Source of the DNA: Treponema sp.
GTDB taxonomy: Bacteria > Spirochaetota > Spirochaetia > Treponematales > Treponemataceae
Reading direction: 5' to 3'
NCBI GenBank assembly: GCA_018385315.1
Contig: JAHAZJ010000149.1
Coordinates: forward strand, 1-64,000
DNA length: 64,000 bases
Shown here: positions 34,923-41,947 of the stretch, in pieces
How the letters are laid out: every line of letters begins with the position of its first letter
How positions within the stretch are numbered: position 1 is the first letter of the stretch
Program-made: the position numbers and the translations under genes
The notes under the pieces: generated by a model
What the model saw: only the letters and a program-made list of their open reading frames with translations
Databases searched by the model: none
What the model was told of the DNA's origin: nothing

Positions 34923-35339
34923 TTATGCAGTTATAGCAATTTTCTTTGGTGAAGCAACTGGCTTTTTCTGCATATTAATTGTCAAAACACCATTTGTAAA
35001 ACTTGCTGTAATAGCTTCGCTGTCTACATCAGAAGGTAAAGTAAATCTTCTGCAAAAAGTTTGTGAATGTCTTTCTTTAAGAATGTATTTTTCTTTTTTG
35101 TCAGACTTCTTTTCCTTGGTTTCTTCTTCAACAGATGAAACTATAAGATTGTCGTGATCCAATTCAATGTTTACATCTTTTTCACAGCGACCAGGTAATT
35201 CCATTTCTAAAGTGTAGGCATTGTTTTCTTCTTTTATGTCTACCTTTGGAGTTGCAAGAGAAGTTCTGTATACAACTGGTGAATAGTCAGTTCCAAAAAT
35301 GTCGTTGAAAAGTGAATTAAAAGTAGAAAGTTCGTTCAT
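34923..35339 (-). CDS. small heat shock protein (Hsp20/alpha-crystallin)
   Basis: ATP-independent holdase chaperone, 138 aa. The alpha-crystallin domain runs from about residue 30 (ATPKVDIKEENNAYTLEMELPG) through the LKERHSQTFCRRFTLPSDVD loop to the GVLTINMQKK strand with the conserved GVL. A short C-terminal tail carries the I-X-I-like IAITA. The ATG at 35339 is preceded by AGAGGTG; the ORF is open 15 codons upstream, but that part overlaps the AT-rich leader. Transcription is predicted from a sigma-54 promoter 55-71 bp upstream. Confidence 0.92.
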   Translation of the reverse strand: MNELSTFNSLFNDIFGTDYSPVVYRTSLATPKVDIKEENNAYTLEMELPGRCEKDVNIELDHDNLIVSSVEEETKEKKSDKKEKYILKERHSQTFCRRFTLPSDVDSEAITASFTNGVLTINMQKKPVASPKKIAITA

Positions 35340-35393
35340 GATAACACCTCTTATTTTTTTTAATTTTTTGTACTTACTGTACACTTAATATAT

Positions 35394-35410
35394 AGCAAGT
35401 TTCGTGCCAA
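35394..35410 (-). promoter_or_regulatory. sigma-54 (RpoN) -24/-12 promoter of hsp20
   Basis: The minus strand reads TTGGCACGAAACTTGCT, a full match to the sigma-54 consensus TGGCACG-N4-TTGC(A/T). Counting 12 nt from the GC gives a start site near 35383, leaving a leader of about 44 nt before the hsp20 ATG. Sigma-54 promoters need an enhancer-binding activator, usually bound 80-150 bp upstream; the GC-rich island at 35484-35587 lies about there. Confidence 0.75.
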
Positions 35411-35483
35411 GTTCATAAAAATTCTTATTTTCTATTATTTTGGGGGCAAAATTAATTTAAAAGCGTTAAAATCCCACTAAAAA

Positions 35484-35587
35484 CCGGTGTTCCAGGGCTC
35501 GGTAACCCTCGGTCCTCTCAAGTTCGGACGGCCATAAAGGCCCCCTTCCATACCGGGCCCCATGGGTCTATGAGTAAAAATGACCCG
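35484..35587. other. GC-rich structured island between radA and hsp20
   Basis: About 65% GC over the first 83 bp in a surrounding of very low GC. Short complementary pairs are dense: AGGG/CCCT, GTCC/GGAC around a 10-nt loop, GGCC-ATAAA-GGCC, and GGGTC with GACCC (to 35585). No ORF, and no obvious match to tRNA, 5S, SRP or RNase P RNA. It could be a small RNA gene, an activator-binding region of the adjacent sigma-54 promoter, or a horizontally acquired fragment. Confidence 0.5.
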
Positions 35588-35625
35588 TTTGATTCATTAA
35601 AATTTTGATTTTGAGTAAATAAGTC

Positions 35626-36981
35626 TCATTTTGAAAAAACAGTTTTTATAATATCTTTTATTGTGGAAACAAAAATACCCTCTTTTTCAGGACATACCAC
35701 ATTACAAAAACCTAAACTATTTGCCGCTTTTATTCTCTGTTTTGCTTTGTTTACAGGGCGAATTTCACCTGCAAGACTTAATTCACCAAAAACAGCAAAA
35801 TCGTTGTTTAATGCAAGATCAGTTCTTGCAGAATAAAGGGCGACGGCAAGGGCAGCATCAATAGAACTTTCTTCTAATCTGACTCCTCCGGCAACATTTA
35901 TATAAATATCCTGATCTGAAAAAACTATTCCACATCGTTTTTCTAAAACTGCTGCAATTCTTGCAACACGTCCAGAATCAATTTTCTCACTATAAACTCT
36001 GGAAATGGAAGCTTTTGCCGGAACAGTCAGGGCTTGAATTTCAACTAAAAATACTCTGGAACCTTCAAAAACCGGGGTGCAACATACTCCAGCAGGCTGG
36101 GAAGTTGTTCTTCTTGTAAGAAATAAAGATGCTGGATCAGCTACACATTCAAGACCTTTTTCACTCATAGAAAAAATTCCTAATTCATCAACTGAACCGA
36201 ATCTATTTTTCTGTGCATGTAAAAATCGTATATCATCATTATTTTTTTCAAAAGAAATAACAGTATCCACCATATGTTCCAGAGATTTAGGTCCTGCAAT
36301 GGCACCTTCTTTAGTAACATGGGCTGTCATTATTAAAACACTGTCCCGTTCTTTTACCCAGCTTATAAACTCATTTGCACAATATTTAAGCTGATTTATT
36401 GTTCCAGGAATTACACCCGCTTCTGCAGAATAAATCGTCTGAATCGAATCTATAATCACCAGTGTTGGTTTTAGGGAATCCAGTGCATCAAGACTATCTT
36501 CCAGTCTGCTGGTACTTAATAACTGAATACCATTGCAATTTATTCCCAATCTGTTTGCTCTTTCTTTTATTTGCCCCAAAGATTCTTCGCCACTAATATA
36601 TAAGACAGTAGAATCATTATTTAATTTTGAAATTGTTTTGGCAGCTGTTTGTAATAGCAAGGTGGATTTACCAATACCAGGTTCACCACCTAAAAGAATT
36701 GCAGAGCGAATTGCAGCTCCTCCACCTAAAACACGGTCAAACTCATCTATACCAGTAAATAAACGTGAGTTATTTTGAGCTTCAACAGTCTCAAGATTAA
36801 CAGGTTTTTGTTTTTCAACTAAAACATTTCCTCTTCCAGCCGGTGATACAGCATTTTTATCAAGTATAATTTCTTCCAGACTGTTCCATTCTCCACATTC
36901 AGGACATCTTCCAAGCCAACGAGGTTGTGAATAACCACAGTTACTGCATTTATAACTAATGCTTCCATTTTTTTTAGCCAT
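35626..36981 (-). CDS. radA: DNA repair protein RadA
   Basis: RecA-like branch-migration ATPase, 451 aa. Four-Cys zinc finger C12, C15, C26, C29 in YKCSNCGYSQPRWLGRCPEC, Walker A GGEPGIGKST at 98-107, the RadA-specific KNRFG at 258-262, and a C-terminal Lon-protease-like domain (without protease activity) with FSDQDIYINVAGGVR and FGELSLAGEIRPV. AAGGA precedes the ATG. It is transcribed alone on the minus strand, towards the GC-rich island. Confidence 0.96.
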   Translation of the reverse strand: MAKKNGSISYKCSNCGYSQPRWLGRCPECGEWNSLEEIILDKNAVSPAGRGNVLVEKQKPVNLETVEAQNNSRLFTGIDEFDRVLGGGAAIRSAILLGGEPGIGKSTLLLQTAAKTISKLNNDSTVLYISGEESLGQIKERANRLGINCNGIQLLSTSRLEDSLDALDSLKPTLVIIDSIQTIYSAEAGVIPGTINQLKYCANEFISWVKERDSVLIMTAHVTKEGAIAGPKSLEHMVDTVISFEKNNDDIRFLHAQKNRFGSVDELGIFSMSEKGLECVADPASLFLTRRTTSQPAGVCCTPVFEGSRVFLVEIQALTVPAKASISRVYSEKIDSGRVARIAAVLEKRCGIVFSDQDIYINVAGGVRLEESSIDAALAVALYSARTDLALNNDFAVFGELSLAGEIRPVNKAKQRIKAANSLGFCNVVCPEKEGIFVSTIKDIIKTVFSK

Positions 36982-37065
36982 GTTAATTTTCCTTTTTATC
37001 TAAGAATAGTATACCTTGATAATTATAAAATTCTGTAATAATTACAAAAAAAGTATTCTAAAATA

Positions 37066-37094
37066 TTGACAACTAAATCGTAGTGAGATATATT
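37066..37094 (+). promoter_or_regulatory. consensus sigma-70 promoter of an orphan small RNA
   Basis: TTGACA (37066-37071), exactly 17 bp, TATATT (37089-37094). It points away from radA and towards no protein gene; the first thing downstream is the hairpin and terminator unit at 37101-37198. Confidence 0.75.
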
Positions 37095-37100
37095 AAAGAC

Positions 37101-37198
37101 AGCTTGTAAATAAGCTGATAAACTCTCTCCGATGTCCAGCAATGCTGGACGGCAAGGTTCTCTTTTAGTGTTACTGTCTGAGAACCTTGTTTTTTTTT
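37101..37198 (+). ncRNA. putative trans-acting small RNA with intrinsic terminator
   Basis: About 98 nt. From the predicted start: hairpin AGCTT/AAGCT (37101-37116), a single-stranded linker containing ACTCTCTCC (near 37121-37130), a hairpin GTCCAGC-AAT-GCTGGAC (37134-37150), then a perfect 10-bp terminator stem CAAGGTTCTC/GAGAACCTTG (37153-37162, 37180-37189) with a nine-T tail. Both flanking genes (radA, cysE) are on the other strand, so it is not their leader or terminator. The CU-rich linker is complementary to GGAGAG-type ribosome-binding sites, a usual small-RNA seed. No known family recognised. Confidence 0.7.
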
Positions 37199-37232
37199 AA
37201 CCCGAATTAGTTTTGGAATTAAAAAAGCAAGG

Positions 37233-38102
37233 TTATTTATTTTCCTGTGTTATAACCGAATTTGGTGCAACAGAAGATGTTACCCATGTGTTACCACCAA
37301 TTACAGAACCTTCACCAATAACAGTATCGCCACCAAGAATTGTTGCATTTGCATAAATTGTTACATTATCTTGAATTGTTGGATGTCGTTTTTTATCTTG
37401 CAAAACTTTTTTTACACTTAATGCACCAAGTGTCACTCCCTGGTAAATTTTTACATTGTTACCAATAACACAGGTTTCTCCAATAACGACACCTGTTCCA
37501 TGGTCAATAAAGAAAGATTCACCAATAGAAGCACCAGGATGAATATCAATTCCTGTTTTACCATGAATATGTTCGCTCATAATGCGAGGGATAATTGGAA
37601 TACCATTTTTATATAGAAAGTGGGAAATTCTGTTTACAAGTATAGCTTCTAATCCAGGATAAGATAAAATAACTTCTTCATTGCTTCTTGCTGCAGGATC
37701 TCCATTCAAAGCAGCCTGGGTATCTAATTGAATTTTTCTGCGAATTTCAGGAATTTCTTCAAGTAATGCAATAGAGGCTTTTTCAGCAAGTTTAAAACAG
37801 TGAGATTCAACAATTAAAGAAGGGTCTCTATTTGTTCGGGATAAAGTATAAATCAAGGCTTTTTGAATTTCTTTGGTTAATTTTGCAATAATATTATTAA
37901 CTTTTTCACCGGTAATATATCTTATGTTTGAAGGATTAATTTCTTCTGCAGTTCTAAAACCTGGAAAAACAAGACTTTGTAAATCAGATAGAACTGAAAC
38001 TACATTTTGTCTGTTAGGAAAGTTTTCTGCATCATTGCGATTAACTAGACCATAATCATCATATGATTTTAAAATACTTTCAATAATTTTATCTGTTTGC
38101 AT
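37233..38102 (-). CDS. cysE: serine O-acetyltransferase
   Basis: Makes O-acetylserine for cysteine synthesis, 289 aa. C-terminal left-handed beta helix of hexapeptide repeats begins at GIDIHPGASIGESFFIDHG and includes GVVIGETCVIGNNVKIYQGVTLGA and RHPTIQDNVTIYANATILGG. The catalytic Asp-His pair is in FIDHGTG. The N-terminal helical part and the insertion KKVLQDKKRHPTI fit the EpsC-type enzymes. With metY it suggests sulfur assimilation from sulfide. It is transcribed alone on minus. Confidence 0.92.
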   Translation of the reverse strand: MQTDKIIESILKSYDDYGLVNRNDAENFPNRQNVVSVLSDLQSLVFPGFRTAEEINPSNIRYITGEKVNNIIAKLTKEIQKALIYTLSRTNRDPSLIVESHCFKLAEKASIALLEEIPEIRRKIQLDTQAALNGDPAARSNEEVILSYPGLEAILVNRISHFLYKNGIPIIPRIMSEHIHGKTGIDIHPGASIGESFFIDHGTGVVIGETCVIGNNVKIYQGVTLGALSVKKVLQDKKRHPTIQDNVTIYANATILGGDTVIGEGSVIGGNTWVTSSVAPNSVITQENK

Positions 38103-38191
38103 AATAACCTCGTTGATGATATTATCACAGAAAGAAGATAATTTCTATTAAAGAAATTCTATGAATTTTTACAAATTCCTTGTTGAATTTA

Positions 38192-38220
38192 TTGACATTA
38201 TTTTCATCTTAATTTATAGT
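38192..38220 (+). promoter_or_regulatory. promoter of the tRNA-Thr/rpmG/tRNA-Trp/secE/nusG unit
   Basis: TTGACA (38192-38197), 17 bp, TATAGT (38215-38220), 45 bp before the tRNA-Thr 5' end. Near-consensus, as expected for a strong stable-RNA promoter. Confidence 0.75.
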
Positions 38221-38265
38221 TTCAAAACGCACGATTTTAAAAGCTGTGTGGAAATAATCTGCAAT

Positions 38266-38338
38266 GCCCATGTAGCTCAGTTGGTAGAGCACCACATCGG
38301 TAATGTGGAGGTCTGCAGTCCGATTCTGCACATGGGCT
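38266..38338 (+). tRNA. tRNA-Thr (anticodon GGT)
   Basis: 73 nt cloverleaf with all stems fully paired: acceptor GCCCATG/CATGGGC, D stem GCTC/GAGC, anticodon stem CCACA/TGTGG, T stem TGCAG/CTGCA. The anticodon loop is TCGGTAA, so position 33 is C instead of the near-universal U. The T loop is TCCGATT, so position 55 is C instead of U (pseudouridine). The discriminator base is U and CCA is not encoded. First gene of the secE-nusG transcription unit. Confidence 0.88.
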
Positions 38339-38382
38339 TTAAAACAGTATAACAGTTAATGAGAATTAATTAGGAGTAAGAT

Positions 38383-38559
38383 ATGGGAAGCAAGAAAAAG
38401 GGCGCCGTAGAAATTATCGCTTTACAGTGTACAGAATGTAAGAGAAAGAATTATACTACTTACAAAAATCGTAAAAATATTACTGGAAAGTTAGAAAAGA
38501 ATAAGTATTGTCCTTTCTGCCGAAAGAGTATTTTACATAAAGAAACAAAAGCAAAATAA
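38383..38559 (+). CDS. rpmG: 50S ribosomal protein L33
   Basis: 58 aa protein, too short for many gene callers. Zinc-binding form with CTEC (C16, C19) and CPFC (C43, C46), and the usual Y-T-T-Y-K-N-R-KN core. TAGGAG lies 9 nt before the ATG. It sits between tRNA-Thr and tRNA-Trp, an order also known from other treponemes. Confidence 0.95.
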   Translation: MGSKKKGAVEIIALQCTECKRKNYTTYKNRKNITGKLEKNKYCPFCRKSILHKETKAK

Positions 38560-38602
38560 TTTAGGTATCTAATTATCAGTATTTGCTGATGATTTTATAT
38601 AT

Positions 38603-38675
38603 AGGGCAGTAGTTCAGCTGGTAGAGCAGCGGTCTCCAAAACCGCCTGTCGTGGGTTCAAATCCTGCCTGCCCTG
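38603..38675 (+). tRNA. tRNA-Trp (anticodon CCA)
   Basis: 73 nt cloverleaf: acceptor AGGGCAG/CTGCCCT, D stem GTTC/GAGC, anticodon stem GCGGT/ACCGC with loop CTCCAAA, T loop TTCAAAT. U33 and U55 are normal here, unlike the neighbouring tRNA-Thr. Discriminator G; CCA not encoded. Confidence 0.95.
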
Positions 38676-38698
38676 ATTTTTTAAAGGAATTAAGTATT

Positions 38699-38881
38699 AT
38701 GGGTAAAGTATTTCAGTTTTTCCGTGAAAGCAAAGCAGAATTAAAGAAAGTTGTATGGCCAACTAAAGATGATGTATTCTCTTCAATCAGAGTTGTAATT
38801 GTATCAACATTCATTATTGCTATAGTACTTGGATTGTTTGACTGGGGCTTTACAGAATTATTCCGTTTAATAATGAAATAG
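38699..38881 (+). CDS. secE: preprotein translocase subunit SecE
   Basis: 60 aa single-pass type. An amphipathic helix with FFRESKAELKKVVWPTKDDV is followed by one transmembrane helix (VVIVSTFIIAIVLGLFDWGF). It clamps SecY, which is encoded at 61783. AAAGGA precedes the ATG at 38699; the longer reading frame upstream runs into the tRNA-Trp gene and is not used. Confidence 0.95.
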   Translation: MGKVFQFFRESKAELKKVVWPTKDDVFSSIRVVIVSTFIIAIVLGLFDWGFTELFRLIMK

Positions 38882-38893
38882 GACGGATTAAAG

Positions 38894-39454
38894 ATGTCAA
38901 GAAGTTGGTATATTCTTAATACTTATACAGGCTACGAAGGAAAGATTGAAAGAACAATCAGATCACTTTTAGATAAGAAAGAAATTGATTCATCTGTTGT
39001 TCTTGATGTAAGAGTTCCTGTTGAAGAAGTTGTAGAAATAAAAGACGGTAAAAAAAGAACAAGAAATAATAAATTTTTACCAGGCTACTTAATGCTTGAA
39101 ATGGATTTACCAGAATTAGGTTGGAAAGAAACTTGTTCTAAATTGTATCGTATACAGGGCGTATCTGGTTTTGTAGGAAATATTAGTCGTAATAATCGTC
39201 CAAGACCAATAACAAATGACGAAGCAAAAAATCTTTTGATGAAATCTGGTGCAATTAAGGGTGAAAAACAGACTCGTGTTAAACCAAGTTTCTCTGTTGG
39301 AGATATTGTTAAAATTAACGATGGACCATTTGCTTCATTTACAGGAACTATTAAAGAAATCTTCCTTGATAAGGAAAAAATGAGTGTAGAGGTTCAGATT
39401 TTTGGACGTCCAACACCTGTTGAATTAAATTTCTTACAGGCTGAAAAAGCTTAG
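38894..39454 (+). CDS. nusG: transcription termination/antitermination factor NusG
   Basis: 186 aa. The NGN domain begins SRSWYILNTYTGYEGKIE, and the C-terminal KOW motif is in FSVGDIVKINDGPFASFTGT. It binds the RNA polymerase clamp (beta' is encoded downstream) and links it to Rho or S10. A terminator-like hairpin separates it from rplK. Confidence 0.96.
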   Translation: MSRSWYILNTYTGYEGKIERTIRSLLDKKEIDSSVVLDVRVPVEEVVEIKDGKKRTRNNKFLPGYLMLEMDLPELGWKETCSKLYRIQGVSGFVGNISRNNRPRPITNDEAKNLLMKSGAIKGEKQTRVKPSFSVGDIVKINDGPFASFTGTIKEIFLDKEKMSVEVQIFGRPTPVELNFLQAEKA

Positions 39455-39458
39455 TATA

Positions 39459-39500
39459 TAAAACCTGCAGTTTTGAAAATTGCGGGTTTTAATTGTTTTT
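39459..39500 (+). terminator. terminator-like hairpin between nusG and rplK
   Basis: AAAACCTGCA pairs with TGCGGGTTTT (to 39490) with one G-T pair and a 10-nt loop, followed by AATTGTTTTTT. Probably partial, setting the ratio of nusG to ribosomal protein mRNA. Confidence 0.65.
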
Positions 39501-39549
39501 TGGCAAAATCAGGGATTTATGTTTCCCAAACATAAATCATTAATCCTGT

Positions 39550-39615
39550 TTTTGGGAGAGGTACAAGTCCGTTGGACAAAGGTATCTCGTTAGTAAGAAA
39601 CCTTATGGTTCTTAC
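39550..39615 (+). promoter_or_regulatory. probable L1 autoregulatory leader of rplK-rplA
   Basis: GGGAGAGGTACAAGTCCGTT (from 39554) has the GGGAG-R-GG...CCGTT pattern of L1-binding sites before rplK in many bacteria. GAGA pairs with TCTC, enclosing GTCC-GTT-GGAC. A second hairpin GTAAGAA/TTCTTAC lies at 39593-39615, followed by the rplK ribosome-binding site. Free L1 (rplA product) would repress the operon by binding here. Confidence 0.5.
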
Positions 39616-39638
39616 ACACCAATTTTAGGAGAAATAAA

Positions 39639-40070
39639 ATGGCTACAAAAAAAGTTTCTGCTATTATCAAATTGCAGTGTCCTGCAGGAGCAGCAACCCC
39701 AGCCCCTCCAATCGGTCCAGCTCTCGGACCTCACGGTGTAAGTGCTCCAAAATTTGTTCAGGAATTCAATGACAGAACAAAGTCTATGGAAAAAGGATTG
39801 GTAATCCCTGTTGTTATTACAGTTTACCAGGACAAATCTTACACATTCATTCTTAAGACTCCTCCAGCAGCAGTTCTTATTAAGAAAGCATGTAAACTCG
39901 ATAAGGGTTCAGGAAATCCTCTTCGTGATAAAGTTGCTACTCTTTCTAAAGCTGACTTGGAAGAAATCGCAAAAACAAAAATGCCAGATATCAATGCAAA
40001 TGATATTGAAGCAGCAAAAAAAATCATCGCCGGAACAGCACGTTCAATGGGCGTAGAGGTGGAGCAGTAA
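39639..40070 (+). CDS. rplK: 50S ribosomal protein L11
   Basis: 143 aa. The N-terminal proline-rich segment [20 protein letters not shown] is the thiostrepton and factor-binding part; the C-terminal RNA-binding domain holds [12 protein letters not shown]-like [12 protein letters not shown] and [10 protein letters not shown]. It is 1 bp from rplA, so L11 and L1 are co-translated. Confidence 0.97.
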   Translation: MATKKVSAIIKLQCPAGAATPAPPIGPALGPHGVSAPKFVQEFNDRTKSMEKGLVIPVVITVYQDKSYTFILKTPPAAVLIKKACKLDKGSGNPLRDKVATLSKADLEEIAKTKMPDINANDIEAAKKIIAGTARSMGVEVEQ

Positions 40071-40071
40071 T

Positions 40072-40749
40072 ATGAAACATGGAAAGAAATATAATGCAGC
40101 TGTTGCAAAATATGATCTTACAAAAAAATATGACATCGCTTCAGCTTGTAAAATGATTCAGGATATGAAGTTTGCAAAGTTTGATGAAACTGTAGAAGCT
40201 CACGTTGCTCTTCGTCTTGAAAAAAATGCTACTGTTCGTGATACATTGGTATTCCCAAATCAGTTCCGTGGCGAAAAGAAAGTATTGGTATTCTGTAAAG
40301 ATGACAAAGTAAAAGAAGCTTTGGATGCTGGTGCAGCTTATGCTGGTGAAGAATACATCGAAAAAGTAAAGGGTGGTTGGCTCGATTTTGACGTTTGTGT
40401 TGCTACACCTGATATGATGAAAGATGTAGGTCGTCTTGGTATGGTTCTTGGTCGTAAAGGTCTTATGCCTAACCCAAAAACTGGTACTGTAACTCCAGAT
40501 GTTGCAAATGCTGTTGCAGAACTCAAGAAAGGTCGTACAGAATTCCGTGCTGATAAAGCAGGTATCGTACATATTGCTGTAGGTAAATGTTCTATGGATG
40601 CAGATAAGATCATTGCTAACTTCAACACACTTCTTTCTGAAGTAAGTAAGAAAAAGCCTGTTGGAACAGCAGCAGGATTTATCCAGTCTGTTTCTGTAAG
40701 TTCATCTATGGGCCCAGGTGTTTGGGTTGACTTCAAGGAAGGTGAATAA
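40072..40749 (+). CDS. rplA: 50S ribosomal protein L1
   Basis: 225 aa, forming the L1 stalk for E-site tRNA release and acting as likely translational repressor of its own operon. Motifs: [12 protein letters not shown] near the N-terminus, [20 protein letters not shown] in the middle and GPGVWVDF at the end. Its stop overlaps the rplJ start by 1 nt. Confidence 0.97.
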   Translation: MKHGKKYNAAVAKYDLTKKYDIASACKMIQDMKFAKFDETVEAHVALRLEKNATVRDTLVFPNQFRGEKKVLVFCKDDKVKEALDAGAAYAGEEYIEKVKGGWLDFDVCVATPDMMKDVGRLGMVLGRKGLMPNPKTGTVTPDVANAVAELKKGRTEFRADKAGIVHIAVGKCSMDADKIIANFNTLLSEVSKKKPVGTAAGFIQSVSVSSSMGPGVWVDFKEGE

Positions 40750-41252
40750 TGGCAGTAAGAGCAAAGAAAATTCAGCCAGCTAAAACAGCTGCAATTGAAG
40801 AAGCAAAAAAGATATTTGCTGATTACAGCGATTTTATTTTTGCTGACTACCGTGGATTGACAGTAGAACAGATTACTGCTCTCCGTGATAAACTTCGTGA
40901 AAAGAACGCTGTTCTTAAAGTTGTAAAAAATAACTTTGCACGTATCGCTTTCGAAGATATGAAAGTTGAAAACGTTTCTGATTATCTTAAAGGCCCTACA
41001 GTTGTAGCAATGGCTAAAGAAGATTCAAACGAAGTTGCTAAAGTTCTTTTCGACTTTGCAAAAGATGCTCCAGCTCTTTCAGTAAAAGGTGCTAGCATTG
41101 CAAATGAAATCTATGATCAGGCTAAAATCGAAGCTTATTCAAAGGTTCCTGGAAAGAAACAGCTTTATGCTATGCTTATGTCTGCAATGAATGGTCCAAT
41201 CCAGAAACTTGCAGCTACATTACAGGCTTACGCAGACAGCAAATCAGAATAG
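40749..41252 (+). CDS. rplJ: 50S ribosomal protein L10
   Basis: 167 aa stalk base protein that carries L7/L12 dimers on its C-terminal helix. [21 protein letters not shown] and [12 protein letters not shown] are typical. Because it overlaps rplA by 1 nt there is no room for the usual L10 leader directly before it; the structured gap lies after it instead. Confidence 0.96.
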   Translation: MAVRAKKIQPAKTAAIEEAKKIFADYSDFIFADYRGLTVEQITALRDKLREKNAVLKVVKNNFARIAFEDMKVENVSDYLKGPTVVAMAKEDSNEVAKVLFDFAKDAPALSVKGASIANEIYDQAKIEAYSKVPGKKQLYAMLMSAMNGPIQKLAATLQAYADSKSE

Positions 41253-41289
41253 GATTTACTATTCAAAAATTAAACATTATACCTGGTCA

Positions 41290-41365
41290 GGCTTCATAAC
41301 TGTCGACTGTCCGGGTTAAAAAGCGAAAATGCTCAGTAGAGATAAATTCGCAACCACTTAAGTGG
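41290..41365 (+). promoter_or_regulatory. structured rplJ-rplL spacer
   Basis: The 144-bp gap holds three pairings: CCTGGTCAG with CTGTCCGGG (41292-41317, imperfect), GCGAA with TTCGC (about 41323-41351), and the perfect palindrome CCACTTAAGTGG (41354-41365) just before the rplL ribosome-binding site. It may tune L12 output, which must exceed L10 fourfold or more. Confidence 0.5.
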
Positions 41366-41396
41366 AAATAAAAATATTTATTGTAAGGAAGACAAT

Positions 41397-41771
41397 ATGG
41401 CAGTTACAAAAGAAGAAATTCTCGACACAATCGCAGCTATGTCAGTTCTCGAAGTATCAGAACTCGTAAAGGCAATGGAAGAAAAATTTGGTGTTACAGC
41501 AGCAGTTGCAGTAGCAGCAGGTCCAGCAGTAGCAGCTGGTGGTGCAGCAGAAGAACAGACAGAATTCACAGTTACATTGGAATCATTCGATGCAGCTCAG
41601 AAAATTCCTGTTATCAAAGCTGTTCGTGAAATCACAGGTCTCGGACTTGGTGAAGCTAAAGCTCTTGTAGAAGGTGCTCCAAAAGCTCTTAAAGAAGGTG
41701 TAAGCAAAGCTGACGCTGACGAAATGATTAAGAAAATCGAAGCAGCTGGTGGTAAAGCTAGCAAGAAATAA
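41397..41771 (+). CDS. rplL: 50S ribosomal protein L7/L12
   Basis: 124 aa. N-terminal dimerisation domain, an Ala/Gly/Val hinge ([17 protein letters not shown]), and the C-terminal factor-binding domain with [27 protein letters not shown] precedes the ATG. A strong hairpin follows 30 bp after the stop. Confidence 0.97.
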   Translation: MAVTKEEILDTIAAMSVLEVSELVKAMEEKFGVTAAVAVAAGPAVAAGGAAEEQTEFTVTLESFDAAQKIPVIKAVREITGLGLGEAKALVEGAPKALKEGVSKADADEMIKKIEAAGGKASKK

Positions 41772-41772
41772 T

Positions 41773-41839
41773 AGTTTCATAGCTTAGAAACTATATTCAG
41801 GGGATGCCTAAAGAAGTAATTCTTTGGGTATCCCCTTTA
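41773..41839 (+). terminator. hairpin pair in the rplL-rpoB junction (attenuator)
   Basis: TAGTTTC/GAAACTA at 41773-41794, then a long stem AGGGGATGCCTAAAGAA with TTCTTTGGGTATCCCCT (about 41800-41837) and a short T-stretch. In other bacteria this junction has an attenuator and an RNase III site; the same role is likely. Confidence 0.65.
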
Positions 41840-41867
41840 GTCGTATTTAGAACAATTGTCATATTAA

Positions 41868-41921
41868 TGACAGAATCAGTTTTATCTGTGCTGTACAGAG
41901 TTTCTAGTATGTAGCAGATAA
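41868..41921 (+). promoter_or_regulatory. rpoB leader hairpins
   Basis: TGTCAT-ATTA-ATGACA is followed by TTATCTG (41882-41888) pairing with CAGATAA (41915-41921). They lie between the attenuator and the rpoB ribosome-binding site (AGGGGGAA) and could serve feedback control of RNA polymerase subunits. Confidence 0.4.
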
Positions 41922-41947
41922 TCAACTGAACAAAATATCAGGGGGAA

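Noticed and set aside
35440-35600. Integron attC site, SRP RNA or 23S fragment for the GC-rich island
   Set aside because: No paired RYYYAAC/GTTRRRY ends, no SRP GGAAGG...AGCAGCC loop, and the 23S-like match is limited to about nine bases.
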